A DNA stretch of 64,000 bases from Cryptomeria japonica (Eukaryota; Streptophyta; Pinopsida; Cupressales; Cupressaceae). Made by a program: the position numbers and the translations under genes. Positions 36,132-49,835 of this stretch are shown here, piece after piece. The notes beneath the pieces are model-generated. The model searched no databases and was not told the origin of the DNA. It was given only the letters and a program-made list of their open reading frames with translations. The stretch is from positions 332,668,302-332,732,301 of the forward strand of contig NC_081413.1 of NCBI RefSeq assembly GCF_030272615.1, written 5' to 3'. Each line of letters begins with the position of its first letter. Within the stretch, counting starts at the first letter, position 1.

Positions 36132-36217
36132 GAAAATGGGAAAGAATTACACTTTTCTATGGTTGAAGGGGACTTTAAGCAATATGAAGGAAAGTGGTAT
36201 TTGAGACCTGGTCCAAG
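36132..36217 (+). CDS. Single exon of a START/polyketide-cyclase family gene
   Basis: The exon is bounded by CCATGTAG| at the left and |GTAAGC at the right. It encodes ENGKELHFSMVEGDFKQYE, then GKWYLRPGPR. The pattern MVEGDF followed by EGKW is typical of plant plastid-type polyketide cyclase/dehydrase lipid-transport proteins (Pfam PF03364), in the beta-strand hairpin of the START-like fold. No neighbouring exon is found in the window, so introns must be long or the copy broken. Element C is inserted 640 bp downstream, in what would be the next intron. It could be a pseudogene. Confidence 0.55.
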
Positions 36218-36860
36218 GTAAGCTCCATACTCTTTGCATGATGTTGAAGAAAATGAGAATTATCTGCTGCTTTTGAGGTTTTTGAGCATTATATGATATA
36301 TATTGGCAAAAAAGAGGGTTTAACTTTTCAATAGGAAAAAATAAATACCAGATTGATGAAGTATATTAGGCTTCATTATAGACATAATCATGTTGTTCAA
36401 TTTAAGCCAAACATCTCTATTTAGTATTGCAGATCATTGAAATAATACTTTTTCATTGTATTTTTTTGTGTTTTATTGCAAAAATATTAGAACCATTGAT
36501 GATTTTAGTATTGTAGATGTGGTGCTATGTGGCCATGACAGTAAAAATCACTTTCATTTGCAACATTATTATTTTAAATGTTAATCTGTGTGGTTCTTTG
36601 CTGGATTTAGTATTTGTAATTGTTTTGGAAGGCTTACAGCTAGATGAAGCTTATATTTTTCAGATTTTTTAATAGTTGGAATATTGAGTTGTGTGGCTTA
36701 TTTCCAGCAAGCACTTTATTATAATATCATTTTAATGCTTTCTTTGTATGCTCTCACCTTTCCCACATCAAGATCTAGGTGATATAGAGGTGTTCAGGTT
36801 TCATGCTTGTTCCTTGTGAAAGTGAAAAGTAGAAAAGATTATAGTTTGTGACATTACACA
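36218..36860 (+). other. Probable intron following the exon
   Basis: T-rich sequence with no open frame starts with a consensus donor and runs to the insertion point of element C. Non-element DNA continues after C at 43305. Confidence 0.45.
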
Positions 36861-37961
36861 TGTTGAAAATTTTGTACACTTGTGGAAATATACAAAATTG
36901 TGGTTTCAGCCACAACACATGAGTAAAAACTCTCCTAATTAAGGGAAGACTCCCCCCATCTAATTACAACTTTGAAAATAAAATACGATGGGACAGCAAT
37001 CGTTCTTCTTCTTTCAAGAAAGACAATATCCTTTTCTCTTCATAGAAAATGATAGCGATTGAATATAAACAACAATAACCACTTTCAAATGAAATGAGAG
37101 AAAGGAAATGAAGTTTCCTGAAAGCGCAAAGACTTCCGTCACTTCCTTCGGGACGAGACGACAATATCAAGCTCAAAGACTTGATTATATGAAGTCCTAT
37201 CTACCCTTTTCTACACTAATGCTATAAAGAACGAGTTATGACAGCTCAAAGACTGAAAAACACTATTCTTTTCTACTTTAAATAATGGGAAGTAGTATAA
37301 GTGCAAAGACTTACAACTATTTCTCACAGAATCTATTCCAAAATTCTCTTAAGAACAAGTGAAAGCACAAAGACTTGCAGCTTCTCTCAACAAAATATTT
37401 AATTTAATCTATATTAAACTCAACTACTTGCAGCACAAAGATTGCAAATCAGAAGTGATTAAGCTCTTTAGGAACACTTGCAAGAAAGATAATATAGAAC
37501 ACTAACTCAAGAATGTAGCACAAAGACTCAAAGCTTGAGCAATTTCCTTCTATTCCTTTCAATTCTTGAATTTACACATGAAAGCTCCAAGACTTCTTTG
37601 CTGTAAATTTGGCAGAGTTTTTGCTTGCTTTCCAAAAGATAAATATTACAATAGACCCCTCAAGTATTTATAGAAGAGGAGCCTTGAGAAAAAGGTGGGA
37701 GGAATCTAACTAACTTGAGAGATTCTCTCAACCACCAAGACTTATTCAATAACTAACTAAGATTTCATTAACTAACTATGACTTATTCCAACTACAGTCC
37801 TAATCGAACACAACTTGTAGTTGCCTTACATGTAATTACAAAAGTGCAAGTAATGTGTAACTTGCTTTTTACAAAAAATATTTTTACATGTAACTTGTCA
37901 AAACAAAATTACAACTAAAGATTACAAAAGTGGGAAAATTCAACTAAGTGTTGAAAAACAC

Positions 37962-40900
37962 TTAAGTTGCATTTTGTGAAGACACAAATATTTGAAATTT
38001 TTGAATGCTCGTTTGTAGTTCCTCGGGATTCGGTTCATTGGTGTTCTTGGCAACAACCATGGTCTTCACAATAGTGTCATGACACCAGAGGAGCGCATAA
38101 TTGTTTTTATCCAGGATAGACTAGATTTCATGCAGAAAGGCTTGGTGTTTCATCAATGTCTAAATTGAAGTGGCCGAGAATTGTTCGCTCCTCCATTCAT
38201 TATGAATCCTAATTTGTAAATCAGCACGAACTTCTTCTTCTGGAATCAGCTCTCCATCTTGACTTACTATGTTGCAAGAGGCCCTTTCACAATGTGAGAC
38301 AATATCTCGGAAATCTTCACCCCGGAATCTCTTTGCATCACCGATCTCCTCAATGAGGGATTTAAGAACAAGGGCCTTGTTTTCCAGGAGTTCTTCAAAT
38401 TCCAAGTACATGACCGTGGAAGAGATGATGGCATGCTCCAGCAAAACACTCAGCTGTTGTTGGGGCATGGTACGCTAGATTGTCAAACTTTCTTCAACAC
38501 TTTCCAAATTCTTTTTGAAAGTATTAGAAGTGTGATCCAGTTTCTCCTCAATGGTCTCTAACTTAGACATCACCTGAAAAATGTCTTTCATTACCTGTGC
38601 ACATAGATCATGAAGCTGACCAACCAAGGAATCTAGTGCTTGCACCTTCTGAGCAGCCCTTTCCACTCCACGAATTGATTCTTGGGAACCAGAAGAACCT
38701 ATGGAGTTATTCCCTTCAACAACAGGTTTTGTGATTTTACGAATGGCTGCCATAAGTTGTCAGTTTTCGTCTTCTAGCTTGTCTTTCTTTGCTAGAAGCT
38801 CATCACACCTTTGCACCAGCGAAGCAACAAAAAACTGAGCATCATGTTTAATGACCTCATGCATCTGTTTGCCCAACTCTATCCTTGTAACCTTATAATC
38901 GACAGCTGACATCTCCTCAAGTGGCTTATCTACAATAGGTTCCACAATTTCAGCTACCTTCATCTTGTTGCTATCAACAGTTACTCTGGAGATAGTCTTG
39001 GCCTTCTTAGCAACTTTGGATCTGGACTGTTTCAGTTGCTGATAGTCAAAGGCATCAGGTGAGATTTCTTGCTTCTTCCTTTTCGCAGTAAAAGAACTAA
39101 GCCATGGAGGCAAAGTCATCAATTCCCCTCCAGTAGTAGCCGTAGGCAAAGGAGAAGCAGTTTCTGTTTGAATCACCGTGGTCATCCTGGGAGGAATATC
39201 TGTTTGGACAACGACCACGGTTTGCTCAGTTACCAATGGGCATGAAAATTGCCTCATGAATTCTTCAAAACCAGAAGTGGAAGTATCAATTTCTGATAAC
39301 TGGATGCAAGTAGGAATATCCTCAGGAACTTCCAACACACTCTCTTTTTGAGGATCAGGAGATGGCTTGTATGCTGAAATGGGAATAGCATTCTGAGGAG
39401 ACTCATCCACAAGAAAATCAGGAGGAGAAAGAGGCGTCTCAATGGAAACTGGGGTAATGATCTCACGAGGCGAGTCTGAAACTGGAGACTTGGAAGTATC
39501 GTCAGATTGCTGCCCCTCTTCTGGATTATCTAGATCAATCACCTGAACATGAAATCGTGATTTTTCCTTCCCACGAACCGTCGTCTCCTCAAGAGGAAGC
39601 ACTACTGCACGACTGACTTGCAACTTGATCCTTGTGCCCGAAGATGATGCACCCTCCTCGTTGTCAACCTGAATTTCAGACTTACGTCCAAGAGGCCCCG
39701 TAGAATCATCTTCTTTTCCAACCTTGATTTTTATAAGTCTAACAGCATTATTTTTCAACCATGCATTAGTGTTAGCACTCAAGGATGGATATGCACTCTT
39801 TGTGCGACCATTGGATTAAAGGAAGTGGAGCTTCCTCAACCCTCCGTGAAATGTATTCAGGATCAAGTATGTGCCCATCATCAATCATCCCTTGTGGGAT
39901 ATCCACCAAGTTCAAATCAACAATTTGCTCAACAGTGAACCTGCAGTAATCCATCTTCAGAACTTCGGCTTCTGTGCGAAGATCTACCCAGATGTCCTAA
40001 GTGCGATACACATGCACAAAGGATTTCTTGATCTTCTCCTTCATACCCCTGTAATCAAAATCAGCTCTAGGTTTAAACCTTTTGAGCTTGATTTCTTGCA
40101 GTTCAGTCTCCATGGCCTTAGCTTTCACAGATGTGACAAGGGAATACCGACCAATTTTCAATGGGTTTGTGGTTGAGATCCCCATTCCAACCTTGTGTCT
40201 AGCAGACTGAAAAGTGTGGACAACCATGATGTGTCTTCCCAACTCCATAAGAATGATCTTATCAGTTGGGTATCTGGGAAGCATATATGGCTGACCACCA
40301 TAGCATCCAATTCTCATATAGGTGAAGGTGGGAAACTGCAGAAACAAACATCCATACTTGCACACCTTTTCCCATGCCTCATCTGATACTCTCTTGTTCC
40401 TGAGATTTCTGTCAAACTGACACATGAAATATCCGAAGAATGCATCTTGGACTCTTCTGAAATGCAGTTTGCTGGGTCTCAACAACAACTGGTCATAATA
40501 CTCCCAAACTGGTATAAGTGAGCGATCACCCTTGGTAGAAAGACCTGGAAAGTGTCTAAGTGATGCTGCTAAGTATACCAAATATGAATTCATGAAGAAG
40601 GTCATGGTGGTAGGAACTGTTGCAAGTTGTTCACACAAGGCATCGCTGATGACTTCTCCCCATTAAATGTGATGAGACTGCCTTATGAACATGATGAATT
40701 GGTACATCCATGGCTCAAAGACATTGGAATGCTCAAGGCCCATCATCCTGCTAAGAAGAGTGATGGTGTTTCCTATCTCCCATTTGAAATCGTAGCGGTA
40801 CAACTTCGCCCACCTTGAGAAGGAGGCTCGTGGCTCTTGGATCCACCTATTGATATGTCGCTTGCAATCTTTTTCCCTCTTCACATAATACTCCCCTGCA

Positions 40901-41301
40901 CTTTCTTTGGAGATTTCCATATAAACAGGTGCAGGAGGTATTCTGAAGACCTTCTCGATTGTATTTGCATCAAGACGGATTATCGCCTCACCATCATCAT
41001 TTTTGAAGACCCTTATCTCTTTGTCAAAATGATGGGCGCAGGCGAGAACAAACTCAGGTTCTAGGGCAGCCACCGGGAAAGATGATGCATGGTGGATATG
41101 GCTGTCCAACAGCTGCTGCAAGTTATTATCCCGTGGATCTTCTACCCTATTGACGAATTCTGACACATCCACGTGCCCTATTTCTGTGTCTCTAATGCGG
41201 TCCAAAGGAGAAGAAACCTGGGAAGGTGCTACCTCATTCTGATATTTGCCATATTTGTATTTCATCTTCTTTGGAGCTTGGGATGCCGACAAATCTGACA
41301 T
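37962..41301 (-). pseudogene. U3-encoded protein of element C
   Basis: Starts MSDLSASQAPKKMKYKYGK at 41301 and ends FVSSQNAT at 37962. It is collinear with A. Damage includes a stop at 40663 (Ser codon in A), a stop at 39997, and a small deletion near 39775 that removes the RFQPILA region and shifts the frame. Further stops lie at 38760 (Arg codon in A), 38475 (Trp codon in A) and within the last 200 bp. A one-base deletion just upstream of the ATG shifts the frame there, which supports placing the real start at MSDL rather than further upstream. The basic segment and coiled coil are retained. Confidence 0.8.
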
Positions 41302-42044
41302 TGATTGTGAACTTGGAATACTGTGATGAAGACTTAAAAGAGTTAAGGCAACATCATAGTCAGCTGCAATATCATTCTTCCTTCTCCAAATGGGAAAAAC
41401 TTCGAATCTTGAACTTCACGATTTTGTGAGAGGAAGAGGAGAAATATATGGAAATGGGAAAATTTTGACTTTGACCAATTTCGGATCTTGGGGAAATTTT
41501 CGCAAGTATACAAGTTGGGAAGAACATACATGCAATCGGAGTTTTAAAACCCGAATGCAAGTACACTTGTAAATTTGCAAATGGAGAAACGGATGGAAAA
41601 TGAGAATTTGACTTGCGGAAAATGATGGAAATGAAAAGTACGGATATGGAAAACATGAATGGATAGAAATGGGAAAATCTGGGAATGTCATTTTCATGAA
41701 AATGGGAAGAACTCTTCAACATGTAATCCGGTTTTTAAAACCCGAATTTTAAAGGGAGGGGTATTTCACACTTTTCAACTTGGAATTTTAACCAAAAATG
41801 GTTAAATTCCTTAACCTTAAGGGAAGAACAAGAATTTCCAGCGAATTTGTAATTGGGATTAAAAATTCCAAATACAAGTAAAGAGGGAAATATGGGAAGA
41901 ACAATGCAATCCAAAAATTGCATTCCAAGGGGAAGATTTCTCTCACAAAAACCGATTTTTGGGGGAAGAACAACATATTTCCAAAAATGCAACTAAAAAA
42001 ACAAGAAAATAATAAAATGAAGGAAAGAAAGGAAAGAGAACATA

Positions 42045-42120
42045 CCTTTCTTCAAACTGAAAATGCTTCTCCAAAAATGCAATAATCTTTGGAATGAAGA
42101 AGCTAAAACAATAAATAGAG
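42045..42120 (-). promoter_or_regulatory. U3-gene TATA-like box and 5' splice donor, element C
   Basis: In minus orientation TCTATTTATT (42120-42111) is followed by a leader ending GAAGAAAG|GTATGT, with the intron start at 42045. The donor matches the plant consensus and is conserved in position in A and B. Confidence 0.5.
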
Positions 42121-43304
42121 ACCAACCGCAATCTCCAAACCCTTGCCATGTTTTTGGAAAAAACGCCTTATATGAAAAAACGTGGCAGCAGATTAGTGTA
42201 AAATGAAACAAATAAAGCTCCAATCTCCACGCCTAGGTAGGAGAGTTCAAATCGATTTAGGAGAATGCAGCTTGATGAAGTTTTAATCCCCCAAAATGTG
42301 GTGTTTTGGAAACACGTGGTTGCTGATTTGGAGCAAAAACCAGTAAATACAAATCCCAAATGGCGTGACAAGTGGTTCCGAATGCATAAGAATAGGGTAG
42401 AAACCAAAACGCCTCTCCTTCCTAGAAGATCTTCACAAAAATCTGCTTTGAAATCATCAAAAACCGTTTTTCCTTGTAATTCGGTTTTTTTGGACCAAAT
42501 TGCAAGTTCGATTTTGCATAAAAGAATGAAAATCGGGTTTTTGGGAGTATATAACAAGTTTTAATTTTCACTTTTTCACTTACACAGCCAAATTCGGGTT
42601 TTTTGGAGAGAAAGACAAGTTTAAAATTGCACTTTTTCACTTACTAGGTAAACTCGGGTTTTTTGGAACAAACTGCAAGTTTAAAATTGTCAAAAATGCA
42701 CTTTACGTGTAAAATCGGGTTTTTTGGAGAGAAATGCAAGTTTTACTTGTAAAAGGGAAATAAAATCCCTACAACAAGTTATACTTACTTACACACATGT
42801 AATAGGGGTTTAAAATCCCTATTACATGTAAAAACCATTAAAGTAGGGGTTTTTGGAGAGAACTACAAGTTTACTTGTAATTTAGCCAAAAAATCCCTAT
42901 TTTAATTAAACAAGCCAAAAAACAATAAAAAAAATAAAATCAACAAAGGAGAAATTTAAAGCAAATTACAAGTAACATCTTTTAATAAAAGTGCACATGT
43001 AATGAGCCAAAAATTCCCCTACAAAGACCAAAATAATGGACATCATTAAAACTTGCAGTTTGAAGAAAATTCTCCACCCGCAGTCGGGATTTTAAAACCT
43101 GAAATTGAAGGAAAGACATAGCAAACGAACCCAGAATTCGACGAAATTAGAAACGTAGTTCGAGGATGGACTGAGGATTAAGCCAGTCCAAGGATTAGTC
43201 TAAATTTTGCCCCGGGAAGCGTGCAATAGAGTAATTTTTTTCATTTTTTCACAAAATTTTTATGTAATGGTCCTTCATTTTTGGAAACAAAAATGAGGAC
43301 AACA

Positions 43305-45677
43305 ACACAATCTTTTTTAATATGCCTAAATTTTTGACTTGGAAGCATTATACCTTTCTCCATGGTTGTGAAGTGGGCGAAGGAGAACTAATATGTATCT
43401 TGAAACCATGCAACAAGGGCATTTTTTGAATTCCTAGAAGTAACTTCACTCATTTGTTTTTGTTGAAGTTCCTTCTAAAATAGATATGAACTAACCGTCT
43501 CAAAGGTCCAATAGGTTTTGCGACTCCACAAAGTTGATGAACAGAGCAACGGTATCTTCCTTATCCATTGTTTTGTTAACTGCAGCAAGCTAATCTTAAA
43601 ACATTTGAGTTTGAAAAGATCCTTTGACAAAGACCCATGCTCATGCGATTTAGTAGAAAACAATATATATTTGAAATTAGGACTTGGCCTTTTTCAAAAG
43701 TTTGATGCTTATCTTTCAAAGTACTCTGTAATGCACTTGTAGATGTAGCATTTGGAATATGAGGAATTACACTATTAGACACCAATAATAGAACTTCCCT
43801 ATGACACTTGTCAAAATTGTTAGGTTTATTGGTAGGCCTAGTTAAGTGTGTAAAAGTATTCTATCACACAACTAATACTCAATAATAGTATCTTGTGACT
43901 CCATATATTAAAATTTTGACCATTCAACTTATGAGTATCTAGGAGAATTTTTTTTTGAAATATGGCCATTGCAAACAAAAAGGCTACACAAGTTTCAAAC
44001 ACTAACTACCCCTTTCATCTGACCTATAACATTCTAACTTTGATCAAAATTGTAAATAATACATTGACCGAAAAAAATTGAATTTACACACAAATTTCAT
44101 AGACCAAAGATGTAAAATTATTTGCAAACTTATAAAGAATACAAAAAATCCTTGTTTGCATAGTCACCATGCCCTAGTTGTGACTTGGAGACTAGGATTT
44201 CTGCAATTAATAGCAACTGGAAATGCCTCTACAATTTTTGTGATTGCAACTTAATTAGTTGCATGCTCAGACTCCCATAATTGCATAATCCCTAAAAACA
44301 TGATAGTACCCATGCTTTGTTTGCTTGTGCCATAGCCACAATTGCTACATTCAAAAAATGTTCTTAGAAATGTCAACTTCCTACTAGTGTGACCTACAAC
44401 TTCTTGCCCTTGTGACTGCAAAAACTTTGTTTTTCGTTTGCTCACATGACTCCTCTAGATGCCCATAATTTGTGACCTCTACAAACTCAAGAAGTGTTGT
44501 AAGATCTTCTATGGAATCTTGCCAATTTTTTACCTTTTCCCACTAAGTAATTTTGTCAAACAGTTTGCTTGAGAATTTGGATGCAAGGTTTCAGTTTGGC
44601 AAATATTTTTCTTTTCTCATAATATATAGTGAGTGCAGAACAAATATTCTTTCCAATATTTGGAATAATTAAACAATGCTCTTAACATTTAAAATGATAA
44701 AGATATGTGACAACAAAAATAGATTGCTGACATTCCAAAGCAAATTCCAATGGCCAGAATTACATATAATAATCAGGAAGAGAAGTTGCAGCAGTCCAAA
44801 CATGTACAGAAGCAGCTATTGATGCATAAAAATTAGAAATATATGTCTGGTTCATTGAACCGTCCAAGAGAGAGTCAAGGCAACCACATTAAGAGGATTG
44901 AAACCAAAGCCAAGGCCAAGTTGCTCATGCCATAAAGCTAGGAGCACATGACATGAGAAAAGGAAGCCCATGCCTAATGAAGAAGGGACCATTGCCAAGG
45001 AAGAGGCTTGTCCCCTTGGTAGACACTCATGCCTTGGAAAGGGAAACTCCCACTAGGATGAAAGGAACTCATGCTAGGAGAGATAGAGGCTTCAGCCAGC
45101 TGCAATAAGAAGAAATCCATACCCAACAAGCACATCGACACTGACTCAACTTACCCTCAAATCCAATGCAGCTACAATGGTTCACACCAAGCTAGAACTC
45201 CAATGCCAAGGATAATGCAAATGAATAAGTGGTCATGAATCTCCAAACTCCCACCCATTGATGTGCGTTTTATGCACATGCAAGCATCAGAATAAAATAC
45301 CAAAGTACTTTACCCTCTCTTGGACAAAATCACCTTAGATGCTAAGGATAAGATCAACTAAAATGATTCCAAGGTTTCTACAGTTAGGTCTTGACAAGTG
45401 GGTAACACAGTGCTTGATGTGAATTGCTGATTTCACTTGGCGACTTACACAATTGTTCGAATCAACTTTATATATCATGAATATGGAATGGGTGTGCTGA
45501 TAACTTAGGATTAAGCAATGCAGTTCTTGACTTAATTCTAACGAGACTTTCTAAAAAAATGGCAAAAGAGAATAGGGTTCAGGAAATCTATTCTAAGCCT
45601 AGGAATGTAGGAAATGATGAACAAATTTAGTGGAATCAAATTAGGCAAGGTCTCACCATCAAGTCGAACAGATTTTG
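43305..45677. other. Unassigned stretch between C and the gypsy element
   Basis: Non-element DNA that continues from the flank of C. Minus-strand open stretches of 60-70 codons near 43475-43785 show weak protein-like composition but I cannot name them. The stretch 45240-45420 looks like a degraded LTR. Nothing else is supported. Confidence 0.35.
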
Positions 45678-48600
45678 TGTTGATTGAAAATTTTGTAAAC
45701 TTGGGGAAATATACAAAATTGTGGTTCCAACCACAGCACACGAGTAAAAACTCTCCTAATTAAGGGAAGGCTCCCCCTATCTAACTACAACTTGGAAAAT
45801 AAAATAGGATGGGACAGCAATCTTTCTTCTTTTTTCAAGAAAGACAATATCCTTTTCTCTTCATAGAAAAGGATAGCGATTGAATAACAGCAGTAACCAC
45901 TTTTAAGTGAAATAAGAGAAAGGAAATGAAGTTTCCTGAAAGCGCAAAGACTTCCGTCACTTCCTTCGGGATGGGACAGCAATATCAAGCTCAAAGACTT
46001 GACTATTGGAAGTCCTATCTACCTTTTGCTATACTAAATTTTACAACGAATAAAAGATAACAGCTCAAAGATTGGAATAATCTATTCTTTCAACACAAAG
46101 ACAAGAACTAATGCAAGCTCAAAGCCTTGCTGCTATTTCTTATCAAACAGTAATTTTTCCTCAAGAATAGACGCAAGCTCAAAGACTTGCTGTTCCTTCA
46201 AGAGAGTTTCCTATTTTAATTAATCTTCTCTACTTGCAGCTCAAAGACTTCAAATCAGATTGGACTAAGCTCCTTTAGAAATACTTTGCATAGAAGAAAT
46301 AAAAAGATTCAAACTCAAACATGTAGCTCAAAGACTCAAAACTTGAGTAATCCTTCTTTATTATTCTTCAAAACCTTCAATTCACATACATAAGCTCAAA
46401 GACTTTTTGCTGTAAATTTGCCAGAGTTTTTGCTTGCTTTCCCAAAAGATGATAATTACAATAGAGCCCTCCAGTATTTATAGAAGAGGAGCCTTGAGAA
46501 AAGAGTGGGAGGATCCTAACTAACTTGAGAGATTCTCTCAACCACCAAGACTCATTCAATAACTAACTGAGACTTCATTAACTAAGTAAGAGTTACTCCA
46601 ACTAACTAAGACTTATTCCAACTACAGTCCTAATCGGACACAACTTGTAGTTGCCTTACATGTAATTACAAAAGTGCAAGTAATGTGTAACTTGCATTTT
46701 ACAAAAAATACTTTTACACGTAACTTGCCAAAACTAAATTACAACTAAATATTACAAAAGAAGGAAAATTCAACTAAGTGTTGAAGAACACTTAAGTTGC
46801 ATTTTGTGAAGACACAAATCCTTGAAATTTCGGGATGCTCGCTTGTAGTTCCTCGGGATTCGGTTCATGGGTGTTCTTGGCAACAACCATAGTCTTCACA
46901 ATAGTGTCGTGATAGCGGAGGAGCGCATAATTGTTTTTATCCAGGATAGACTGGATTTTATGCAGAAAGACTTGGTGTTTCATCAATGCTTGAATCGAAG
47001 TTGCCGAGACTTGTTCGCTCCTCCATTCATTATGAATCCTCATCTGTAAATCAGCAAGAACTTCTTTTGGAATCAGCTCTCCTTTCTGACTTACTATGTT
47101 GCAAGAGGCCCTTTCACAATGTAAGACAATATCTCGGTAAACTTCACCCCGGAATCTGTTTGCATCACCGATCTCCTCAATGAGCGATTTAAGAACAAGG
47201 GTCTTGTTTTCCAGGAGTTCTTCAAATTCCAAGTACATGGCCCTGGAAGAGATGATGGCATGCACTTGTAAAATACTCAGCTGTTGTTGGGGCATGGTAC
47301 GCCAGATTGTCAAACTTTTCTCAACACTTTCCAGATTCTTTTTGAAAGTGTTAGAAGTCTGATCCAGTTTCTCCTCAATAGTCTCTAGTTTAGACATTAT
47401 TTGAAAAATGTCTTTTATTACTTGTACACATTGATCATGAAGTTGATCAACCCAGGAATCCAGTGCTTGTACCTTTTGAGCAGCCCTTTCCACTCCACGA
47501 ATCGATTCTTGGGAACCTGAAGAACCTATGGAGTTACTCCCTTCAGCAGCAGGCTTTGTGATTTTATGAATGGCTGCCATAAGTTGTCGGTTTTCCTCTT
47601 TTAGCTTGTCTTTCTTCGCTAGAAGCTCATCACACCTTTGCACCTGTGAAGCAATAGAAAATTGAGCATCACGTTTAATGACCTCATGCGTTTCCTTGCT
47701 CAACTCTATCCTCGTAACCTTATAATCTGCAGCTGACATTTCATCAAGTGGCTTATCTACAATAGGTTCGACAATTTGAGCTACTTTCATCTTGTTGCTA
47801 TCAATAGTTACCCTAGAGATAGTCTTGGCCTTCTTAGCAACTTTGGATCTAGACTGTTTGAGTTGCTGGTAATCAAAGGCATCAGGTGAGATTTCTTGCT
47901 TCTTCCTTTTCAGGATAAAAGAACTAAGCCATGGAGGTATAGTCATCAACTCTCTTCCAGTAGTAGCCGTAGGCAAAGGAGAAGCAGTTTCTTTTTGAAT
48001 TACCGTGGTCACCCTGGGAGGAATATCTGTTCGGACAGCGACCACGGTTTGCTCAGTTACCAATGGGCATGAAGATTGCCTCATGAATTCTTCAAAACCA
48101 GAAGTGGAAGTATCAATTTCTAATAACTGGATGCAAGTAGGAATATCCTTAGGAACTTTCAACACACTTTCTTGTTGATGATCAGGAGATGGCTCGTATG
48201 CTGAAATGGGAATTGCATTCCGAGGGGACTCATCTATGAGCAAATCAGGAGGAGAAAGAGGTGTCTCAATGGAAACTGGAGGAATGACCTCATGAGGCGA
48301 TTCTGAAACTAGAGACTTAGGAGCATCATCAGATTGCTGCCCCTCTTCTGGATTATCCAGATCGATCACCTGAACATGGAATCGTGATTTCTCCTTCCCA
48401 CGAACAGTCGTCTCCTCAGGAGGAAGCACTACTGCACGACGGACTCGTAACTTGATCCTTGTGCCCGAAGATGAAGCACCCTCCTTGTTGTCAATCTGAA
48501 TCTCAGATTTCCGTCCAAGAGGCCCTGAAGAATCATCTTGTTTACCAACCTTGATTTTGTGAAGTCTAACAACATTACTTTTCAGCTATGAGTTGGTGTT

Positions 48601-49805
48601 GGCCAAGATAGGCTCAAATCTGTCAAGGATGGATATGCAGTCCTTGTGCGACCATTGGATCAAAGGAAGTGGAGCTTCCTCAACCCTCCGTGAAGTGTAC
48701 TCAGGATCAAGTATATGCCCGTCATCAATCATCCCTTGTGGGATATTTGCGAAGTTCAAATCAACAATTTGCTCAACAATGAGCCTGTAGTAATCCATCT
48801 TGAGGACTTCGGCTTCTGTGCGGAGATCTACCCAGATGTCTTCAATGCGATGAACATGCACAAAGGATTTCTTGATTTTCCCCTTCATACCTCTATATTT
48901 AAAATGAGTTCTAGGTTTAAACCTTTTGAGCTTGATTTCGTGCAATTCAGCCTCCATGGCCTTAGCCTTTACAGATGTGACACGGGAGTATCAGCCAATT
49001 TTCAATGGGTTTGTGGTAGAGATCCCCATTCCAACCTTGTGTCTAGCAGACTGAAAAGTGTGAACAGCCATGATCTGTCTTCCCAACTCCATAAGAATTA
49101 TCTTATCGGTTGGGTATCTCGGAAGCATGTATGGCTGACCATCATAGCATCCTATCCTCATATAGGTGAAGGTGGGAAATTGCACAAACAAACACCCATA
49201 CTCAGACACCTTGACCCATGCCTCATCTGATACTCTCTTGTTCCTAAGATTTCTGTTAAACTGAGACATGAAATATCCGAAGAATGCATCTTGGACCCTT
49301 CTAAAATGCAGTCTGCTGGGTCTCAATGGCAATTGGTCATAATATTCCAAAACTAGTATAAGCGAGCGATCACCCTTGGTAGAAAGACGTGGAAAGTGTC
49401 TAAGTAATGCTGCTAAATATACCAAATAAGAATTGATGAAGGTCATGGTGGTAGGAACTGCTGCAAGTTGTTCGCAGAAGGCATCGCTGATGATTTCCCC
49501 CCATGAAATGTGATGTGACTACCGTATGAACCTAAGGAACTAATACATCCATGGCTCAAAGACATTGGAATGTTCAAGGCCCATCATCCTGCTGAGAAGA
49601 GTGATGGTGTCTCCTATCTTGCATTTGAAATCACAACGGTATAGCTTTGCCCACCTTGAGAAGGAATGTCGTGGCTCTTGGATCCACCTATTGATATGCT
49701 GCTTGCAATCTTTTTCCCTCTTCACGTAATATTCCGCTGCACTTTCTTTGGTGATTTCCATATAAATAGGTGCAGGAGGTATTCTGAAGACGTTCTCGAT
49801 TGTAT
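45678..49805 (-). mobile_element. 3' LTR (copy D), truncated in its U3
   Basis: The low end is TGTTGATTGAAAATTTTG (45678), the A-family LTR end. It contains leader repeats (about 45940-46400), TATA (46475-46482) and the C-terminal three quarters of the U3 protein gene. It stops at the TIE-VFRIPPAP position of the protein, where RT sequence is joined. Confidence 0.82.
46792..49805 (-). pseudogene. U3-encoded protein of copy D, N-terminus replaced by RT
   Basis: From VFRIPPAPIYMEITKES to FVSSQNAT the frame is collinear with A. Two stops lie near 49510-49545 (in the QFIMFIRQ region), another ends at 48991 and another at 48586. A two-codon deletion occurs in TMTFFMNSY. The C-terminal 545 residues (48429-46792) are uninterrupted. 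The RT frame above runs straight into it, so an open RT-U3 fusion of 367 codons exists (50643-49540). Confidence 0.8.
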
Positions 49806-49835
49806 AAATAGATCTTATGTTGATCAACACTTTAT
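49806..49835 (-). other. Deletion junction with filler DNA
   Basis: Between the U3 gene and the RT there are about 30 bp belonging to neither. They include TCTTATGTTGATCA (49813-49826), which also occurs in the RT itself at 49890-49903. This fits end joining with templated filler. Confidence 0.65.

Larger units (their letters stand above)
36861..43304 (-). mobile_element. Element C: giant solo LTR carrying a U3 protein gene
   Basis: The low end is TGTTGAAAATTTTGTACAC (36861). The high end reads, in minus orientation, TGTTGTCCTCATTTTTGTTT from 43304. Perfect 5-bp duplications ACACA lie at 36856-36860 and 43305-43309. It has the same layout as A and B: U3 promoter and donor (42111-42120, 42045), protein gene (41301-37962), LTR TATA (37665-37672) and leader repeats (about 37126-37600). 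It is 6,444 bp long, with no gag or pol. Confidence 0.88.

Noticed and set aside
43475-43785. Minus-strand open stretches that might be an old transposase
   Set aside because: Weak composition signal only; no motif I can defend.
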